Counted from the stretch's first letter, positions 40,291 to 49,286 are shown. The stretch is 64,000 nt of DNA from Desulfitibacter sp. BRH_c19 (GCA_001515945.1 LOER01000047.1:1-64000); one strand, 5' to 3'. Numbers and translations: made by a program. Notes: generated by a model from the letters alone, not told the origin.

Positions 40291-41136
40291 TTATACCCTT
40301 AATACTATATTGTCAATAAGGCGAGCAGGCCCTACTTTGACAGCCATGGCTATCATAAATTCGCCTCTAAGCTCTTCCATAAGGGAAAGGTCATCAGTAC
40401 TTCTAATGTCTATATATTGTAGCTCAGCTAAAGGTTCTTTTGAAAGATTATCCTTTCCTTCCTTTAAAAGAACTGAAGTTTTTCTTTCTCCATTGAGAAT
40501 CTTTTCCTCAAGGATTTTTAATGTTCTATATAGTAAAGGTGCCACTTCTCTCTCTTTTGGACTCAAGTATGCATTTCTCGAACTCATAGCAAGGCCATCC
40601 TTTTCCCTTACAGTTGGTATTACATCAATCTGAATATCAAGATTTAAATCTCTTAACATTTTCTTTATCACAATTACTTGTTGCCCATCCTTTTGCCCAA
40701 AGAAAGCTTGATTGGGTTGCACTATATTAAATAGCTTTAAAACGACTGTAGTAACACCTCTAAAGTGTCCTGGCCTGTTTTCCCCACATAGTACATTAGA
40801 TAGACCCTCAACCTCTACATATGTCTTATAGCCATCCGGGTACATTTCCTTAGTAGTTGGCAAAAAAATTGCTTTCACACCTATGTCTTTTGCCAAATCG
40901 AAATCTCTTTGTAAATCTGTTGGATAACTATCAAAATCTTCTGTTGGTCCGAATTGAGTAGGGTTTACAAATAGACTTACTATAGTGTCGTGTCCCTTTA
41001 GTATTGATTGTCTCATCAGCTCAAGATGACCCTGGTGAAAATATCCCATGGTAGGAACAAACCCAATGCTACTACCTTTCTTTTTTAATTCATTGATATA
41101 ATCCTTAGTTTCTCTTATATTTTTTAATATTTCCAT
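40291..41136 (-). CDS. panC: Pantothenate synthetase
   Basis: A 281-residue enzyme that joins pantoate and beta-alanine with ATP to make pantothenate. Family motifs are IGFVPTMGYFHQGHLELMRQS (HxGH), TIVSLFVNPTQFGPTEDFDSYP, CGENRPGHFRGVTTVVLKLFNIVQPNQAFFGQKDGQQ and LAMSSRNAYLSP (KMSKS-like). The usual partners panB and panD are not in the window. It has an unusually long 5' leader with a Rho-independent terminator directly before its ribosome site, implying attenuation or riboswitch control. The ATG follows GAGGTGAT. Confidence 0.97.
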   Translation of the reverse strand: MEILKNIRETKDYINELKKKGSSIGFVPTMGYFHQGHLELMRQSILKGHDTIVSLFVNPTQFGPTEDFDSYPTDLQRDFDLAKDIGVKAIFLPTTKEMYPDGYKTYVEVEGLSNVLCGENRPGHFRGVTTVVLKLFNIVQPNQAFFGQKDGQQVIVIKKMLRDLNLDIQIDVIPTVREKDGLAMSSRNAYLSPKEREVAPLLYRTLKILEEKILNGERKTSVLLKEGKDNLSKEPLAELQYIDIRSTDDLSLMEELRGEFMIAMAVKVGPARLIDNIVLRV

Positions 41137-41156
41137 TGTATTTATATCACCTCTAA

Positions 41157-41300
41157 TTAAAAATACTTCAGGAAAAACCTGAAGCTACCTTCATGGGAAT
41201 TTCCGTCTCTTGCCATTAGGCTTAAAGCGGCTTTTTGTTTATCTTCTTTACGGTAATTTAAGATCTTAAGCTTAGTATGCTAAGTTACGAAACTATTTAG
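41157..41300 (-). promoter_or_regulatory. Structured leader of panC (candidate riboswitch or attenuator)
   Basis: On the minus strand, the stretch upstream of panC reads GCATACTAAGCTTAAGATC, then AAAAGCCGCTTTAAGCC, AATGGCAAGAGACGG and CCCATGAAGG, ending in an intrinsic terminator (41159-41184) only 25 bases before the start codon. No other gene could use that terminator. No known riboswitch class matched by eye. Confidence 0.5.
41159..41184 (-). terminator. Intrinsic terminator in the panC leader
   Basis: CTTCAGG and CCTGAAG pair perfectly around a five-T loop, followed by TATTTTTAATT, immediately before the panC ribosome site. Confidence 0.8.
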
Positions 41301-41477
41301 TATGGTTCATGTAGATACCATCTAAAGGTATTTTATCATAAATGCCACATCTAACCAATAACCTCAGTTATTTATAAGGTAAATATTAAGAAAAAGTGAT
41401 TTTTTATGAATATAAGGTGTAATTACTTTAAAAACATGGTAGGATAATAATCAGGGTTATAAAAGGGGTGAATAAAC

Positions 41478-42179
41478 ATGGATATGATCACACACTCCCT
41501 GGCAGGATTGGCTTTAGGGACATTATCTGGTGATCCTTTATCGTTAACTAATCCAATTTATCTAAGTTCAATGTTAGGCTCAATAGCCCCGGATTTTGAT
41601 GTGCTCTGGGGATATAAAAAAATGAAACGGAGAAGGGACTTGCCCAGCTGGTTACAGCATCGTGCAATTACCCATTCTCTAGTTGGAATGCCCATTATTG
41701 CAGCTACCATTGCCTTTGGTCTGCATTTAATATTTGCTCAAACAAATTTCTGGCTTCTTTTTTTATTTTCGCTCATTGGAATATCGTCGCATAGTCTATT
41801 AGACTTAATGAATTGCTATGGAGTAAACATATTGTGGCCCTTAAAGAAAAAAGCCTACTCACTAAATATAGTGCCACTAATTGATCCTATATTGATATCA
41901 TTTTTCTTAATAATGATAGGCTCTGTCAATTATATTAAAACTCTTCCACCTGCACTTTTCTTAACAATGGTATCTTATCTAATGTTAAGATGGATATTTT
42001 TTTCACGTACAAGAAATGCTATGTCTTTATATTACGCAGTAACACCAAATGCTATCCAAATGATACCACCACCTGTTAGCTTACGAAAATGGGATTTCTC
42101 TATAAATGAGGTTGATGATATATCAGGTCAAGTTGTATGTTTTCCAAGGTTTAGTGTTATGGAAGAAGAAAATAAATAG
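41478..42179 (+). CDS. YdjM/DUF457-type membrane-bound metal-dependent hydrolase
   Basis: A 233-residue membrane protein. MDMITHSLAGLALGTL, IAPDFDVLWGY, HRAITHSLVGMPI and SSHSLLDLMNCYGV contain the conserved His and Asp residues of the LexA-binding inner-membrane hydrolase family (YdjM/YfhO type). Four to five hydrophobic helices follow. The ATG is preceded by GGGGTGA. It is divergent from panC and ends in a strong terminator (42205-42236). The substrate is not known; members are often called inner-membrane metal-dependent hydrolases. Confidence 0.9.
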   Translation: MDMITHSLAGLALGTLSGDPLSLTNPIYLSSMLGSIAPDFDVLWGYKKMKRRRDLPSWLQHRAITHSLVGMPIIAATIAFGLHLIFAQTNFWLLFLFSLIGISSHSLLDLMNCYGVNILWPLKKKAYSLNIVPLIDPILISFFLIMIGSVNYIKTLPPALFLTMVSYLMLRWIFFSRTRNAMSLYYAVTPNAIQMIPPPVSLRKWDFSINEVDDISGQVVCFPRFSVMEEENK

Positions 42180-42204
42180 AAACGAAATAACCAATTGAAA
42201 CGTA

Positions 42205-42236
42205 AAGAGTCAGCCTCCCAAGCTGACTCTTTTTTA
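42205..42236 (+). terminator. Intrinsic terminator after the YdjM-like gene
   Basis: AGAGTCAGC and GCTGACTCT pair perfectly with a 7-base loop and a six-T run. It can also act for the converging ParM-like gene. Confidence 0.85.
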
Positions 42237-42284
42237 CACTATTATTTAAACTATCAAAAAGTATGTTAAGCCAAGTTTTCTTTA

Positions 42285-43388
42285 CTAGCTTCTAAATATA
42301 TTGTTTGCTAGCTTTTGATAACCTCTTACATTGGCGTGTTGCGACCCTTCAACCAGCTTCATATTTGGAAAATTCTTTAGGATAAAGCTACTCAAAGCTT
42401 GGCCTCCACCACCTGTCATGAATATAACATCAAAATCACGGTAATTCCATAATGAATTTATATCAAGGACAATCTTGTTAGCTATTTTTTCATATACCTC
42501 ATTTTTAATATAAGTGATATCCTGATTTTTACCTGCTAATTTTAACCAACCACTTTCAAGGATTTCATCTAATTCAAAAACCTCTTTGTCGATTCCATAT
42601 TCCTTTCTAAAGTAATTGGCAATCATTCTATACGCACTTGATAATGCAGTAGTATTAGAGAAACTCAAATGTTCAACAAGTTCCACCTGGTTAATAGCTG
42701 CAAATCCAGTAGTTTTGTAGCCTACATCTATAACACCTATCATCATATCTGCTAAATCCTTATTGATGACTCCACCTGAGTTATTGAGCATCTGATCATA
42801 TAAAGTTCCAAAGGGTTGGGGTATTATATGTACCTTTTTAATACTAAAGTTTTTTACCTTTTCAGTCCTATCGCCTACAAAAGTCACTTCATGGTGTCCG
42901 ACAAGCTTATCAGCCCAATCTCGTTGTTCAGAAAACTGATTAATAGGCAGTCCAGTAACAATATTGAATGATTCATTGTCCCATTTGTTCAACATACCGA
43001 CACTAGTGAGCATTAAAATCTTTGAATTATTATCATTAACTTTTTGCAAATTCAGGGAACGAGATGCTATATCACTTTGTCTAAGGGCCAGTTCCCCTAC
43101 AAAGTAAGACTCTTTATCTACTTTAACAGCTATGTTCTTTGTTTCCACATTTTCTTTGGCAAATTTAAGTGAAGAACTATACTGAAGCTCTCTACCTATA
43201 CCTACAATACTAGGAAATTTGATTTCACCAACGGAATCGATTAGTTTGACATAACCATACCCCAAATCAATCCCTATATTCTTTTGAGATGCTTCAAAGT
43301 TTTTCTCCGACCTCTGGGCGTGCTGCATTTCATTAGAATTTTCAACAATATCTTCTGTTATTTCCGATTTATTTGCAAAATTAAACAT
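42285..43388 (-). CDS. ParM/StbA-like actin-family ATPase
   Basis: A 367-residue actin-like protein from ATG 43388, which has GGGGGGAT upstream. The phosphate-1 loop is NIGIDLGYGYVKLID (about 37), the adenosine region is in GVIDVGYKTTGFAAI (about 215) and MTGGGGQALSSF (about 335), with conserved GLP between. These are the ParM/archaeal-actin (Ta0583) signatures. Plasmid ParM pairs with a small ParR and a centromere, but neither is visible here. It could be a chromosomal cell-shape or DNA-segregation filament, or a plasmid relic. A perfect 18-base palindrome lies about 55 bases upstream. Confidence 0.9.
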   Translation of the reverse strand: MFNFANKSEITEDIVENSNEMQHAQRSEKNFEASQKNIGIDLGYGYVKLIDSVGEIKFPSIVGIGRELQYSSSLKFAKENVETKNIAVKVDKESYFVGELALRQSDIASRSLNLQKVNDNNSKILMLTSVGMLNKWDNESFNIVTGLPINQFSEQRDWADKLVGHHEVTFVGDRTEKVKNFSIKKVHIIPQPFGTLYDQMLNNSGGVINKDLADMMIGVIDVGYKTTGFAAINQVELVEHLSFSNTTALSSAYRMIANYFRKEYGIDKEVFELDEILESGWLKLAGKNQDITYIKNEVYEKIANKIVLDINSLWNYRDFDVIFMTGGGGQALSSFILKNFPNMKLVEGSQHANVRGYQKLANNIFRS

Positions 43389-43442
43389 TATATCCCCCCA
43401 AACCTTTTGGGTAAAACGTATCATATTATTATAAATTTATAC

Positions 43443-43460
43443 ATAGGACTATAGTCCTAT
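43443..43460. promoter_or_regulatory. Perfect 18-base palindrome upstream of the ParM-like gene
   Basis: ATAGGACTATAGTCCTAT has no central spacer. It lies about 55-72 bases upstream of the start and suits a dimeric repressor site. Confidence 0.55.
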
Positions 43461-43477
43461 TTGTCCCAAATTTTAGA

Positions 43478-43507
43478 AAAAATTAAAGGAACCCGTGTGG
43501 TTCCTTT
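43478..43507 (-). terminator. Intrinsic terminator after the pssA region
   Basis: AAAGGAACC and GGTTCCTTT pair around a short loop; on the minus strand AATTTTTTC follows. The dispersed repeat R2b separates it from the pssA stop codon. Confidence 0.65.
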
Positions 43508-43522
43508 AATCATTGTCCAATA

Positions 43523-43602
43523 TTTATCCAAAGTATTCTATATGGTTAAGACCCCTACTTCTCAATTCCTCGTTGTTCAGCTTTTAGCTGAACGAGTTCA
43601 CT
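43523..43602. repeat. Dispersed repeat R2, copy b
   Basis: The layout is as in copy a at 22063-22133: ATTTATCCAAAGTATTCTATA, then GGTTAAGACCCCTACTTCTC, then the hairpin GTTCAGCTTTTAGCTGAAC (43575-43593) and GAGTTCACTA. As with copy a, an intrinsic terminator lies next to it. Confidence 0.7.
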
Positions 43603-43628
43603 AAATTTAGTAATCGACAATCTGATAA

Positions 43629-44321
43629 TTAAGAAGTATAAAACAACCTTGCTAACTTTGGAATAGGTGAAACATGTAAGCCTAGCCCCAAACATACATA
43701 GCCAACCAGCATATTCATTAGCATTGAACTTGGATTATTTAATGCAATAACAAGGCATGCCCCAATAAACGCAATTATAAATTTTGCTTGAAATGGGGTA
43801 GCTTTTTTAAAATTAGGATATTTTATTGTACTAATCATAAGGTATCCTACCAACAGTACTATAGGAATAAAAACCACACTAGGAAGACTTGCTCCAGCCA
43901 GAACAAAGGATATCAAAATCCCTCCGCCTGCAGTAATTGGAAGCCCTTTAAAATAATTAGAAGAGTCAGTACTATCTACTGCATTAAAACGGGCTAGTCG
44001 TACTGCCCCACATACTGGGAATATGACTGCTACAACCACACCTAGAATACTATATTCTGTCAAGTACATCTGATAAATCAGCAATGAAGGTGTCACTCCA
44101 AAGGAAATTAAATCAGCAAGAGAATCTAATTCTTTACCTATTGGATTATCTACTGCAATTTTCCTGGCTAGCCTTCCATCAATACCATCTAATATCATTC
44201 CTACAAATATTAAAAATGCTGCAATTACAAATTGCTCCCTAATAATCAAAATGATTGCATAAAAACCTAAAATAAGATTCAATAGTGTTACCGAATTTGG
44301 TAACCATGCTCTATTTTTCAT
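43629..44321 (-). CDS. pssA: CDP-diacylglycerol-serine O-phosphatidyltransferase
   Basis: A 230-residue integral membrane enzyme. It transfers serine to CDP-diacylglycerol to make phosphatidylserine. The start is ATG 44321, preceded by GGGGAGG; the ORF is open much further but only as a shadow of psd. The CDP-alcohol motif is GMILDGIDGRLARKIAVDNPIGKELDSLADLISFGVTPS (D-G-x2-A-R-x8-G-x3-D-x3-D). Six hydrophobic stretches follow. It overlaps psd by 11 bases, giving a pssA-psd pair for phosphatidylethanolamine synthesis. Confidence 0.95.
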   Translation of the reverse strand: MKNRAWLPNSVTLLNLILGFYAIILIIREQFVIAAFLIFVGMILDGIDGRLARKIAVDNPIGKELDSLADLISFGVTPSLLIYQMYLTEYSILGVVVAVIFPVCGAVRLARFNAVDSTDSSNYFKGLPITAGGGILISFVLAGASLPSVVFIPIVLLVGYLMISTIKYPNFKKATPFQAKFIIAFIGACLVIALNNPSSMLMNMLVGYVCLGLGLHVSPIPKLARLFYTS

Positions 44322-44952
44322 CTTTCCACCTCCCCATGATGGTTTCTCCACCCTTAACCCTATCTCCCTTTTTGACCAAAAGTTCTGCTCCAAGTGGTAT
44401 ATATAATTCTGTACATGAACCAAATCTAATTAAGCCTAACTTTTGCCCTTTTTCTAAATTCATGCCTGGTTGTACCCTGCATACAATTCTGCGAGCCACA
44501 AAACCAGCTATCTGCACAACTATGGCATTAAATTTTTCACCTTTAATAAATATCTTATTTTTTTCGTTTAGTGTACCTGCTTCTGCTTTGTAAGCTGGTA
44601 AAAATTTTCCAGCTGAATAGTGAACTTCACTAACCTCACCTGCAATAGGTGATCTATTAATGTGCACATCGAAAACAGATAGGAATATAGTGATCTTTTT
44701 AACCTTGGAGTTAAAAAACTCCCTTTCTTCTACTATATCCACTCCCATTACTTTCCCATCTGCAGGAGAAACTATAGTACTTTTATCCACCAATATGTCC
44801 CTATGGGGATCTCTGAAAAACAACACGACTCCCGCAGTCAAAATTCCTAGGAGAATTGCCAAAACAGGTTCCCAAAAAAATACTATAATTGTTGCTACAA
44901 AAAAAAATAAAGTAGGGACTATAAACTCTTTATCAAAAGCTATTCTTTTCAT
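44311..44952 (-). CDS. psd: Phosphatidylserine decarboxylase proenzyme (archaeal-type, short)
   Basis: A 213-residue membrane-anchored enzyme that converts phosphatidylserine to phosphatidylethanolamine. Two N-terminal helices (about 10-45) are followed by RDPHRDILVDKSTIVSPADGKVMGVD and FLSVFDVHINRSPIAGEVSEVHYSAGKFLPAY. The self-cleavage site forming the pyruvoyl group is in RFGSCTELYIPLGAELLVKKGDRVKGGETIMGRW (Gly-Ser). The residue after the serine is Cys rather than the usual Arg or Thr. The second of two adjacent ATGs (44952) has the better spacing from AAGGGG. It overlaps pssA and is co-transcribed with it. Confidence 0.93.
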   Translation of the reverse strand: MKRIAFDKEFIVPTLFFFVATIIVFFWEPVLAILLGILTAGVVLFFRDPHRDILVDKSTIVSPADGKVMGVDIVEEREFFNSKVKKITIFLSVFDVHINRSPIAGEVSEVHYSAGKFLPAYKAEAGTLNEKNKIFIKGEKFNAIVVQIAGFVARRIVCRVQPGMNLEKGQKLGLIRFGSCTELYIPLGAELLVKKGDRVKGGETIMGRWKDEK

Positions 44953-45119
44953 CATTTTTCCCCTTGGGTTGATTATTAAAGTTCAAATATATTTGTGATC
45001 AATATCTATTATAGAAGAAATATGCTTATAAAGCCAGTAATACTGCCTAAATAATTTCTCTAGATTTTATCCTTAAAAAGTGTAACAATAAGATGTAAGT
45101 ACTTTTTTAGGAGAAAACC

Positions 45120-46484
45120 ATGAAAAAGCTCAGTATTATAATCTTGTTTTTAGTCATACTTTCCTTAGGCTTTTCTTATTTAATACCCTTGCCCCAAAAG
45201 GGTAATGATGGTACTTTTAGCTTTGAAGCCATTTCAAAAAATGACATGGCCTCAAGGCCTACACGTAGTTCTTTCCCAATATATTATATGGAAATTGAAG
45301 ATGCCAATACACATTTAGCGGCTGAACTAGATATCTTCTTTATAAACTCATGGGGTGAGCCTCTTGATGATATTCAAATTAATCTGCCTGCTAACATGGT
45401 AGGCGTAAATAATATAGAGGTATTCTCTTTAAAAATTAATAACAAAAGTGTTAACTTTAAAAGTTATACAGATAAAATTATCATTTATCTACCACATACT
45501 ATGATGCCAGAAGACACAGTTATTATATCTCTCAGTTTTGAGACTCACTTTAAAAGCAATTTTACTAGGTTTGGCAAATATGATGAGATTTATCTCTTAT
45601 CTTTATGGTATCCAGTCATAGCACCTAGAATAAAAGACAACTGGGTTAGCTTCCAATGGATTCCACATGCTGATCCCTATTTTTTTGAGACTGCCATATT
45701 TGAAATTAACTTATATACTGATAAAGATATTATGTCTCCACATCCATATACCCATACAGGCAACCACTACCGCTTTAAGACTTTACCCATAAGAGATTTT
45801 TCTCTGGTAATGGGAACCCTAGCAGGAATAAATCGCAAGATCTATAATGGACCAGAAATTTCCTATTATTCTAGGGACCATAGGATTGATTTAGTTACAA
45901 ATACACAAGACGTTTTTAACTTCTATAGTGAAAAATTTGGACCATACCCATATTCTTCTCTGGTATTTGTAGATGTTCCAATGGATTATTTTAAGGGTAT
46001 GGAGTTTTCTGGAATGATATTTCTAAATGAAGATCAGATCATAGATCTATTCACAGTAGCCCATGAAATTGCTCATCAGTGGTGGTATTCTTTAGTTGGT
46101 AATGATCAACTAAATGAAAGCTGGATTGATGAAGGTTTGGCAAACTATGCAGCTTACAAATACTGTCAAGAAAAAGGATTGCCGGTAGCAGATATTTTTA
46201 AAATCTACTTTTCTTTAGCAGAAAATACTTATAGAGGCTTTCCCATTGTTAGAAAGCTTCAGGATTTTCCTTCTGCCGCCAATTATAGACAAGCAGTCTA
46301 TTTAAAAGGTGCAAACTTCTGGATACAAGTTGAAGAAATGATAGGTGAAGAGGAAACCTTCAATTATTTAAGAAAAATACAAAATCAATATCAGTATGAA
46401 ATTATTGATACTGAGATCTTAATACAGGGTTTAGTAGAAGATTATGATCTTAGAGCATCGGATTTGCACAAATTATTAAAGTAG
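45120..46484 (+). CDS. M1-like zinc metallopeptidase, exported
   Basis: A 454-residue protein with an N-terminal signal/anchor (KKLSIIILFLVILSLGFSYL). The zinc site is HEIAHQW (about 313-319) with the third ligand Glu in NESWIDEGLANYAAY 18 residues later, the gluzincin HExxH-x18-E pattern. Just before, the substrate-binding motif GMEFSGM replaces the GAMEN of M1 aminopeptidases. The N-terminal half is beta-rich, as in M1 enzymes. It probably degrades peptides on the outer membrane face. The ATG follows TAGGAGAAAACC. It is transcribed alone, divergent from the pssA-psd pair. Confidence 0.9.
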   Translation: MKKLSIIILFLVILSLGFSYLIPLPQKGNDGTFSFEAISKNDMASRPTRSSFPIYYMEIEDANTHLAAELDIFFINSWGEPLDDIQINLPANMVGVNNIEVFSLKINNKSVNFKSYTDKIIIYLPHTMMPEDTVIISLSFETHFKSNFTRFGKYDEIYLLSLWYPVIAPRIKDNWVSFQWIPHADPYFFETAIFEINLYTDKDIMSPHPYTHTGNHYRFKTLPIRDFSLVMGTLAGINRKIYNGPEISYYSRDHRIDLVTNTQDVFNFYSEKFGPYPYSSLVFVDVPMDYFKGMEFSGMIFLNEDQIIDLFTVAHEIAHQWWYSLVGNDQLNESWIDEGLANYAAYKYCQEKGLPVADIFKIYFSLAENTYRGFPIVRKLQDFPSAANYRQAVYLKGANFWIQVEEMIGEEETFNYLRKIQNQYQYEIIDTEILIQGLVEDYDLRASDLHKLLK

Positions 46485-46920
46485 TGAACAATCAACTAAC
46501 TATTTACTACTTTTCTTGTGAAAAAACTTTCCAAGGATCCAGCTAAAGCTAACTGCCCAGCATATTCCAGAGAGACACCCTTACAATCCACATGGTGCAT
46601 TGATATATTGCCATGGCTGCTAGCCCAGCTCCTGAAGCCCTAAATACCCTTCTTAGCACTATAATAACTGCCATGAAAGAAAAGGGATTACAACATCCTT
46701 GGATCGTCAGAGGATTAACGAGAATTTCAACTATTGTAAATATTTTCAAACAGATTATTTCTGCCTTTTTTAAAATTACCATTGACAAAAGAAGTATCTG
46801 TCTCTAAAATAGGTGTAATTAGAATTGATGTCCTCCAGTGGAGGACAATAGCATTTCTTGAGAGAACAGTCTTCTTCTTGTTAGTCAAAATAATTACTAC
46901 CGAAGGTGGTGTCACATAAA
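46485..46920. other. Gene-poor stretch with a small perfect palindrome
   Basis: Overlapping frames of 60-80 codons on both strands lack ribosome sites and resemble nothing known, so I call no gene here. The palindrome GTCCTCCAGTGGAGGAC (46830-46846, 7-base arms) lies about 75 bases upstream of the aminotransferase start and may be an operator or the end of a leader. Confidence 0.4.
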
Positions 46921-48108
46921 ATGAAAAGATTTTTAGCCGATAGAATATCTGGATTAGGCACTGAATCTGCCTTTGAAGTGTTGGCAAGAGCTAGAAAAAT
47001 AGAAAGCCAAGGAGTAAAGGTTATACATATGGAAATAGGTGAACCAGACTTTTCATCTCCAGCACGTGTGATTGGCTCTGCCGCTAAAGCATTGCATCAG
47101 GGCCAAACAAAGTACTGTGCTGCCGGAGGTCTAGCTGCAGTACAGGAAGTAATAGCAGACTATAGTGGAAAGCTTAGAAATATAAAGTTTGAGCCTAGCG
47201 AAGTAGTTATAGTTCCAGGTGCAAAACCTATTTTATCCTATACTATGATGGCTTGTGTCAATCCAGGTGATGAGGTTATTTATCCTAATCCTGGGTTCCC
47301 AATATATGAATCTCTTATACGTTTTTGCGGTGGAATTCCTGTTCCACTTCCCATAGAGGAAATCGGCGATAATTTTAGTATAGATGTTGATAAACTTGCT
47401 AAATTAATCACTCCTAAAACTAAAATGTTAATACTTAACTCTCCCCATAATCCTACAGGGGGCATTTTGACTAATAAGGAGTTATCGGAAATAGCTAAGC
47501 TATGTATTAAAAATGACTTGCTGGTATTATCTGATGAAGTCTATAGTAAAATATATTATGATGAGGCACCAACTTCTATAGGATCTTTTCCCGGAATGAA
47601 GGAAAGGACCGTCATTGTTGATGGTTTTTCAAAAACATTTTCTATGACAGGTTGGAGGCTTGGTTATGGTCTAATGCCTCAAGAATTAGCACAACATATT
47701 AGTCGTTTAATTATTAATTCAAACAGCTGTACAGCTCCCTTTGTGCAAATAGCTGGTGCAGAAGCTATCCTAAACTGCCAGGACGAAACAACTAAAATGG
47801 TACAAGAATTTGCAAAAAGACGTGAAATCCTTATAAATGGACTTAACACAATACCAGGCTTATACTGCCATAAACCTAAAGGAGCTTTTTATGCTTTCCC
47901 CAATATTACCGGAACAGGAAATACAAGCACAAAATTGGCTCATGATTTGTTAGAAAAAGCTGGAGTGGCAGTTTTGGATGGAGCATCCTTTGGAGAGTAT
48001 GGGAAAAATTACTTGCGTCTTTCATATGCAACTTCTGTAGACAATATATATGCAGCTCTTAATAGAATTGACTTATTTCTAAATAATAGAAAATTATCTA
48101 TGATGTAA
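46921..48108 (+). CDS. PLP-dependent aminotransferase (aspartate aminotransferase family, class I/II)
   Basis: A 395-residue fold-type I aminotransferase. ATG 46921 is taken as the start; an in-frame GTG 15 bases before overlaps the AAGGTGG site. Signatures are MEIGEPDFSSPARV, YCAAGGLAAVQE, NPGFPIYESL, LILNSPHNPTGGILT, LLVLSDEVYSKIYYDE and the Schiff-base lysine region FSKTFSMTGWRLGYG (K about 235). It transfers amino groups between amino acids and 2-oxo acids, and could feed the 2-oxoacid oxidoreductase, but the specificity is not readable. It converges with YkvI. Confidence 0.93.
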   Translation: MKRFLADRISGLGTESAFEVLARARKIESQGVKVIHMEIGEPDFSSPARVIGSAAKALHQGQTKYCAAGGLAAVQEVIADYSGKLRNIKFEPSEVVIVPGAKPILSYTMMACVNPGDEVIYPNPGFPIYESLIRFCGGIPVPLPIEEIGDNFSIDVDKLAKLITPKTKMLILNSPHNPTGGILTNKELSEIAKLCIKNDLLVLSDEVYSKIYYDEAPTSIGSFPGMKERTVIVDGFSKTFSMTGWRLGYGLMPQELAQHISRLIINSNSCTAPFVQIAGAEAILNCQDETTKMVQEFAKRREILINGLNTIPGLYCHKPKGAFYAFPNITGTGNTSTKLAHDLLEKAGVAVLDGASFGEYGKNYLRLSYATSVDNIYAALNRIDLFLNNRKLSMM

Positions 48109-48128
48109 AACAAAACTTGGCTATCTGA

Positions 48129-49286
48129 TTATTTTTTATGATCTTGCTTGTATACTGATTTTTTGGGTTCTTCTAGCTTATTTGTTTTTTTCTTATATGC
48201 TGGTTGTGAAGCAACTCTCTTGAAGAGCATATAAATACTCATTTCCTTGAGATAAACCCAGGATAACCCTCCAAGCATAAGAATTCCCATAGCTCCAACA
48301 GCGGGAAATAGATACCTTACAAGGTTAGTAAAACCTAATTGACTGAATCCATAAGCCACAATACTCGTACCAACTATGTATTTCCAGCTAGCTGGGTGAT
48401 TAGGTGGAATTATCCTGGCTGCAAAGCCATATAAGCTACCTACAGCTGTGGTATAGACCTCCGCAAAGATCACCACAGCAAAAGCCAACTGTATTAATGG
48501 AGATATCTGAGAAACAACAAATATCATAGGTATTGAAAACTCTCCCGCTTGGGGCATATTAACTAAAACCGCTAGATAAATTGCGCCTGCTCCTATAGCA
48601 AGACCAAACCCACCAATCACAGCTCCCTTTTTCAAAGTTTTTTGGTCATCTGTCTCTTTTCCAAGGGGTGCTAAAATAGCTACAGCCATAACCAGATTAT
48701 AGGAGACATACAAGATTGCTGCTATTGACCAAAATGGGACTGGGGGGATACCCAAATTGGTAGTAGTTAGGTTATTAAAATCAAAGCCTGTGCTATAAAT
48801 CGTTAAAAAAGCTATAACAAATACTGCAATAAGCAAAAAAGGAGTAACAATACTAATAGCATTAATAACACCAGATATGCCAAGCAATACTGTTAACAAA
48901 GCAACAATCATCAAAAAGCCACTTCCCAATAATTCTGGTAATCCAAGTTGCTCTTGAAGCAGAGCCCCTGCGCCTGCGGCCATTACTGTAACCGCACCAA
49001 AAAGAAAAAAGGTTATTACATAATCAATAATGGTCCCCAGAAACTTGCCCCCTATGTACCTAATCACAGGTAAATGAGATTCTGCTCTCAGCTTTCTGCC
49101 CAACTTCAATATTAAATACCCATAAAATGAAAATAACAATCCTGAAACAATTATACCTATAATTCCAAAGGCTCCAAAAAAGCCAAAGAACTGTAATATC
49201 TCTTGGCCTGAAGCAAAACCTGCCCCAACTACAGTTCCAATGTAAGCTGCTGCAACTTTTAATGTACTGATCTTTGGTTTAGACAT
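48129..49286 (-). CDS. YkvI family membrane protein
   Basis: A 385-residue membrane protein with about ten helices. The N-terminal VAAAYIGTVVGAGFASGQEILQFFGFFG is the LeuT-like unwound helix typical of the YkvI/amino-acid transporter group. VMAAGAGALLQEQLGL, SIAAILYVSYNLVMAVAILAPLGKETDD and YTTAVGSLYGFAARI complete the pattern. A charged tail (KKKTNKLEEPKKS) ends it. It may transport an amino acid or amine with Na+, by family inference. The ATG follows GAGGAG. The function is not established. Confidence 0.88.
   Translation of the reverse strand: MSKPKISTLKVAAAYIGTVVGAGFASGQEILQFFGFFGAFGIIGIIVSGLLFSFYGYLILKLGRKLRAESHLPVIRYIGGKFLGTIIDYVITFFLFGAVTVMAAGAGALLQEQLGLPELLGSGFLMIVALLTVLLGISGVINAISIVTPFLLIAVFVIAFLTIYSTGFDFNNLTTTNLGIPPVPFWSIAAILYVSYNLVMAVAILAPLGKETDDQKTLKKGAVIGGFGLAIGAGAIYLAVLVNMPQAGEFSIPMIFVVSQISPLIQLAFAVVIFAEVYTTAVGSLYGFAARIIPPNHPASWKYIVGTSIVAYGFSQLGFTNLVRYLFPAVGAMGILMLGGLSWVYLKEMSIYMLFKRVASQPAYKKKTNKLEEPKKSVYKQDHKK

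Noticed and set aside
46549-46807. Overlapping open frames of 64-79 codons on both strands
   Set aside because: Neither has a ribosome site or recognisable domain, and they overlap each other antisense.
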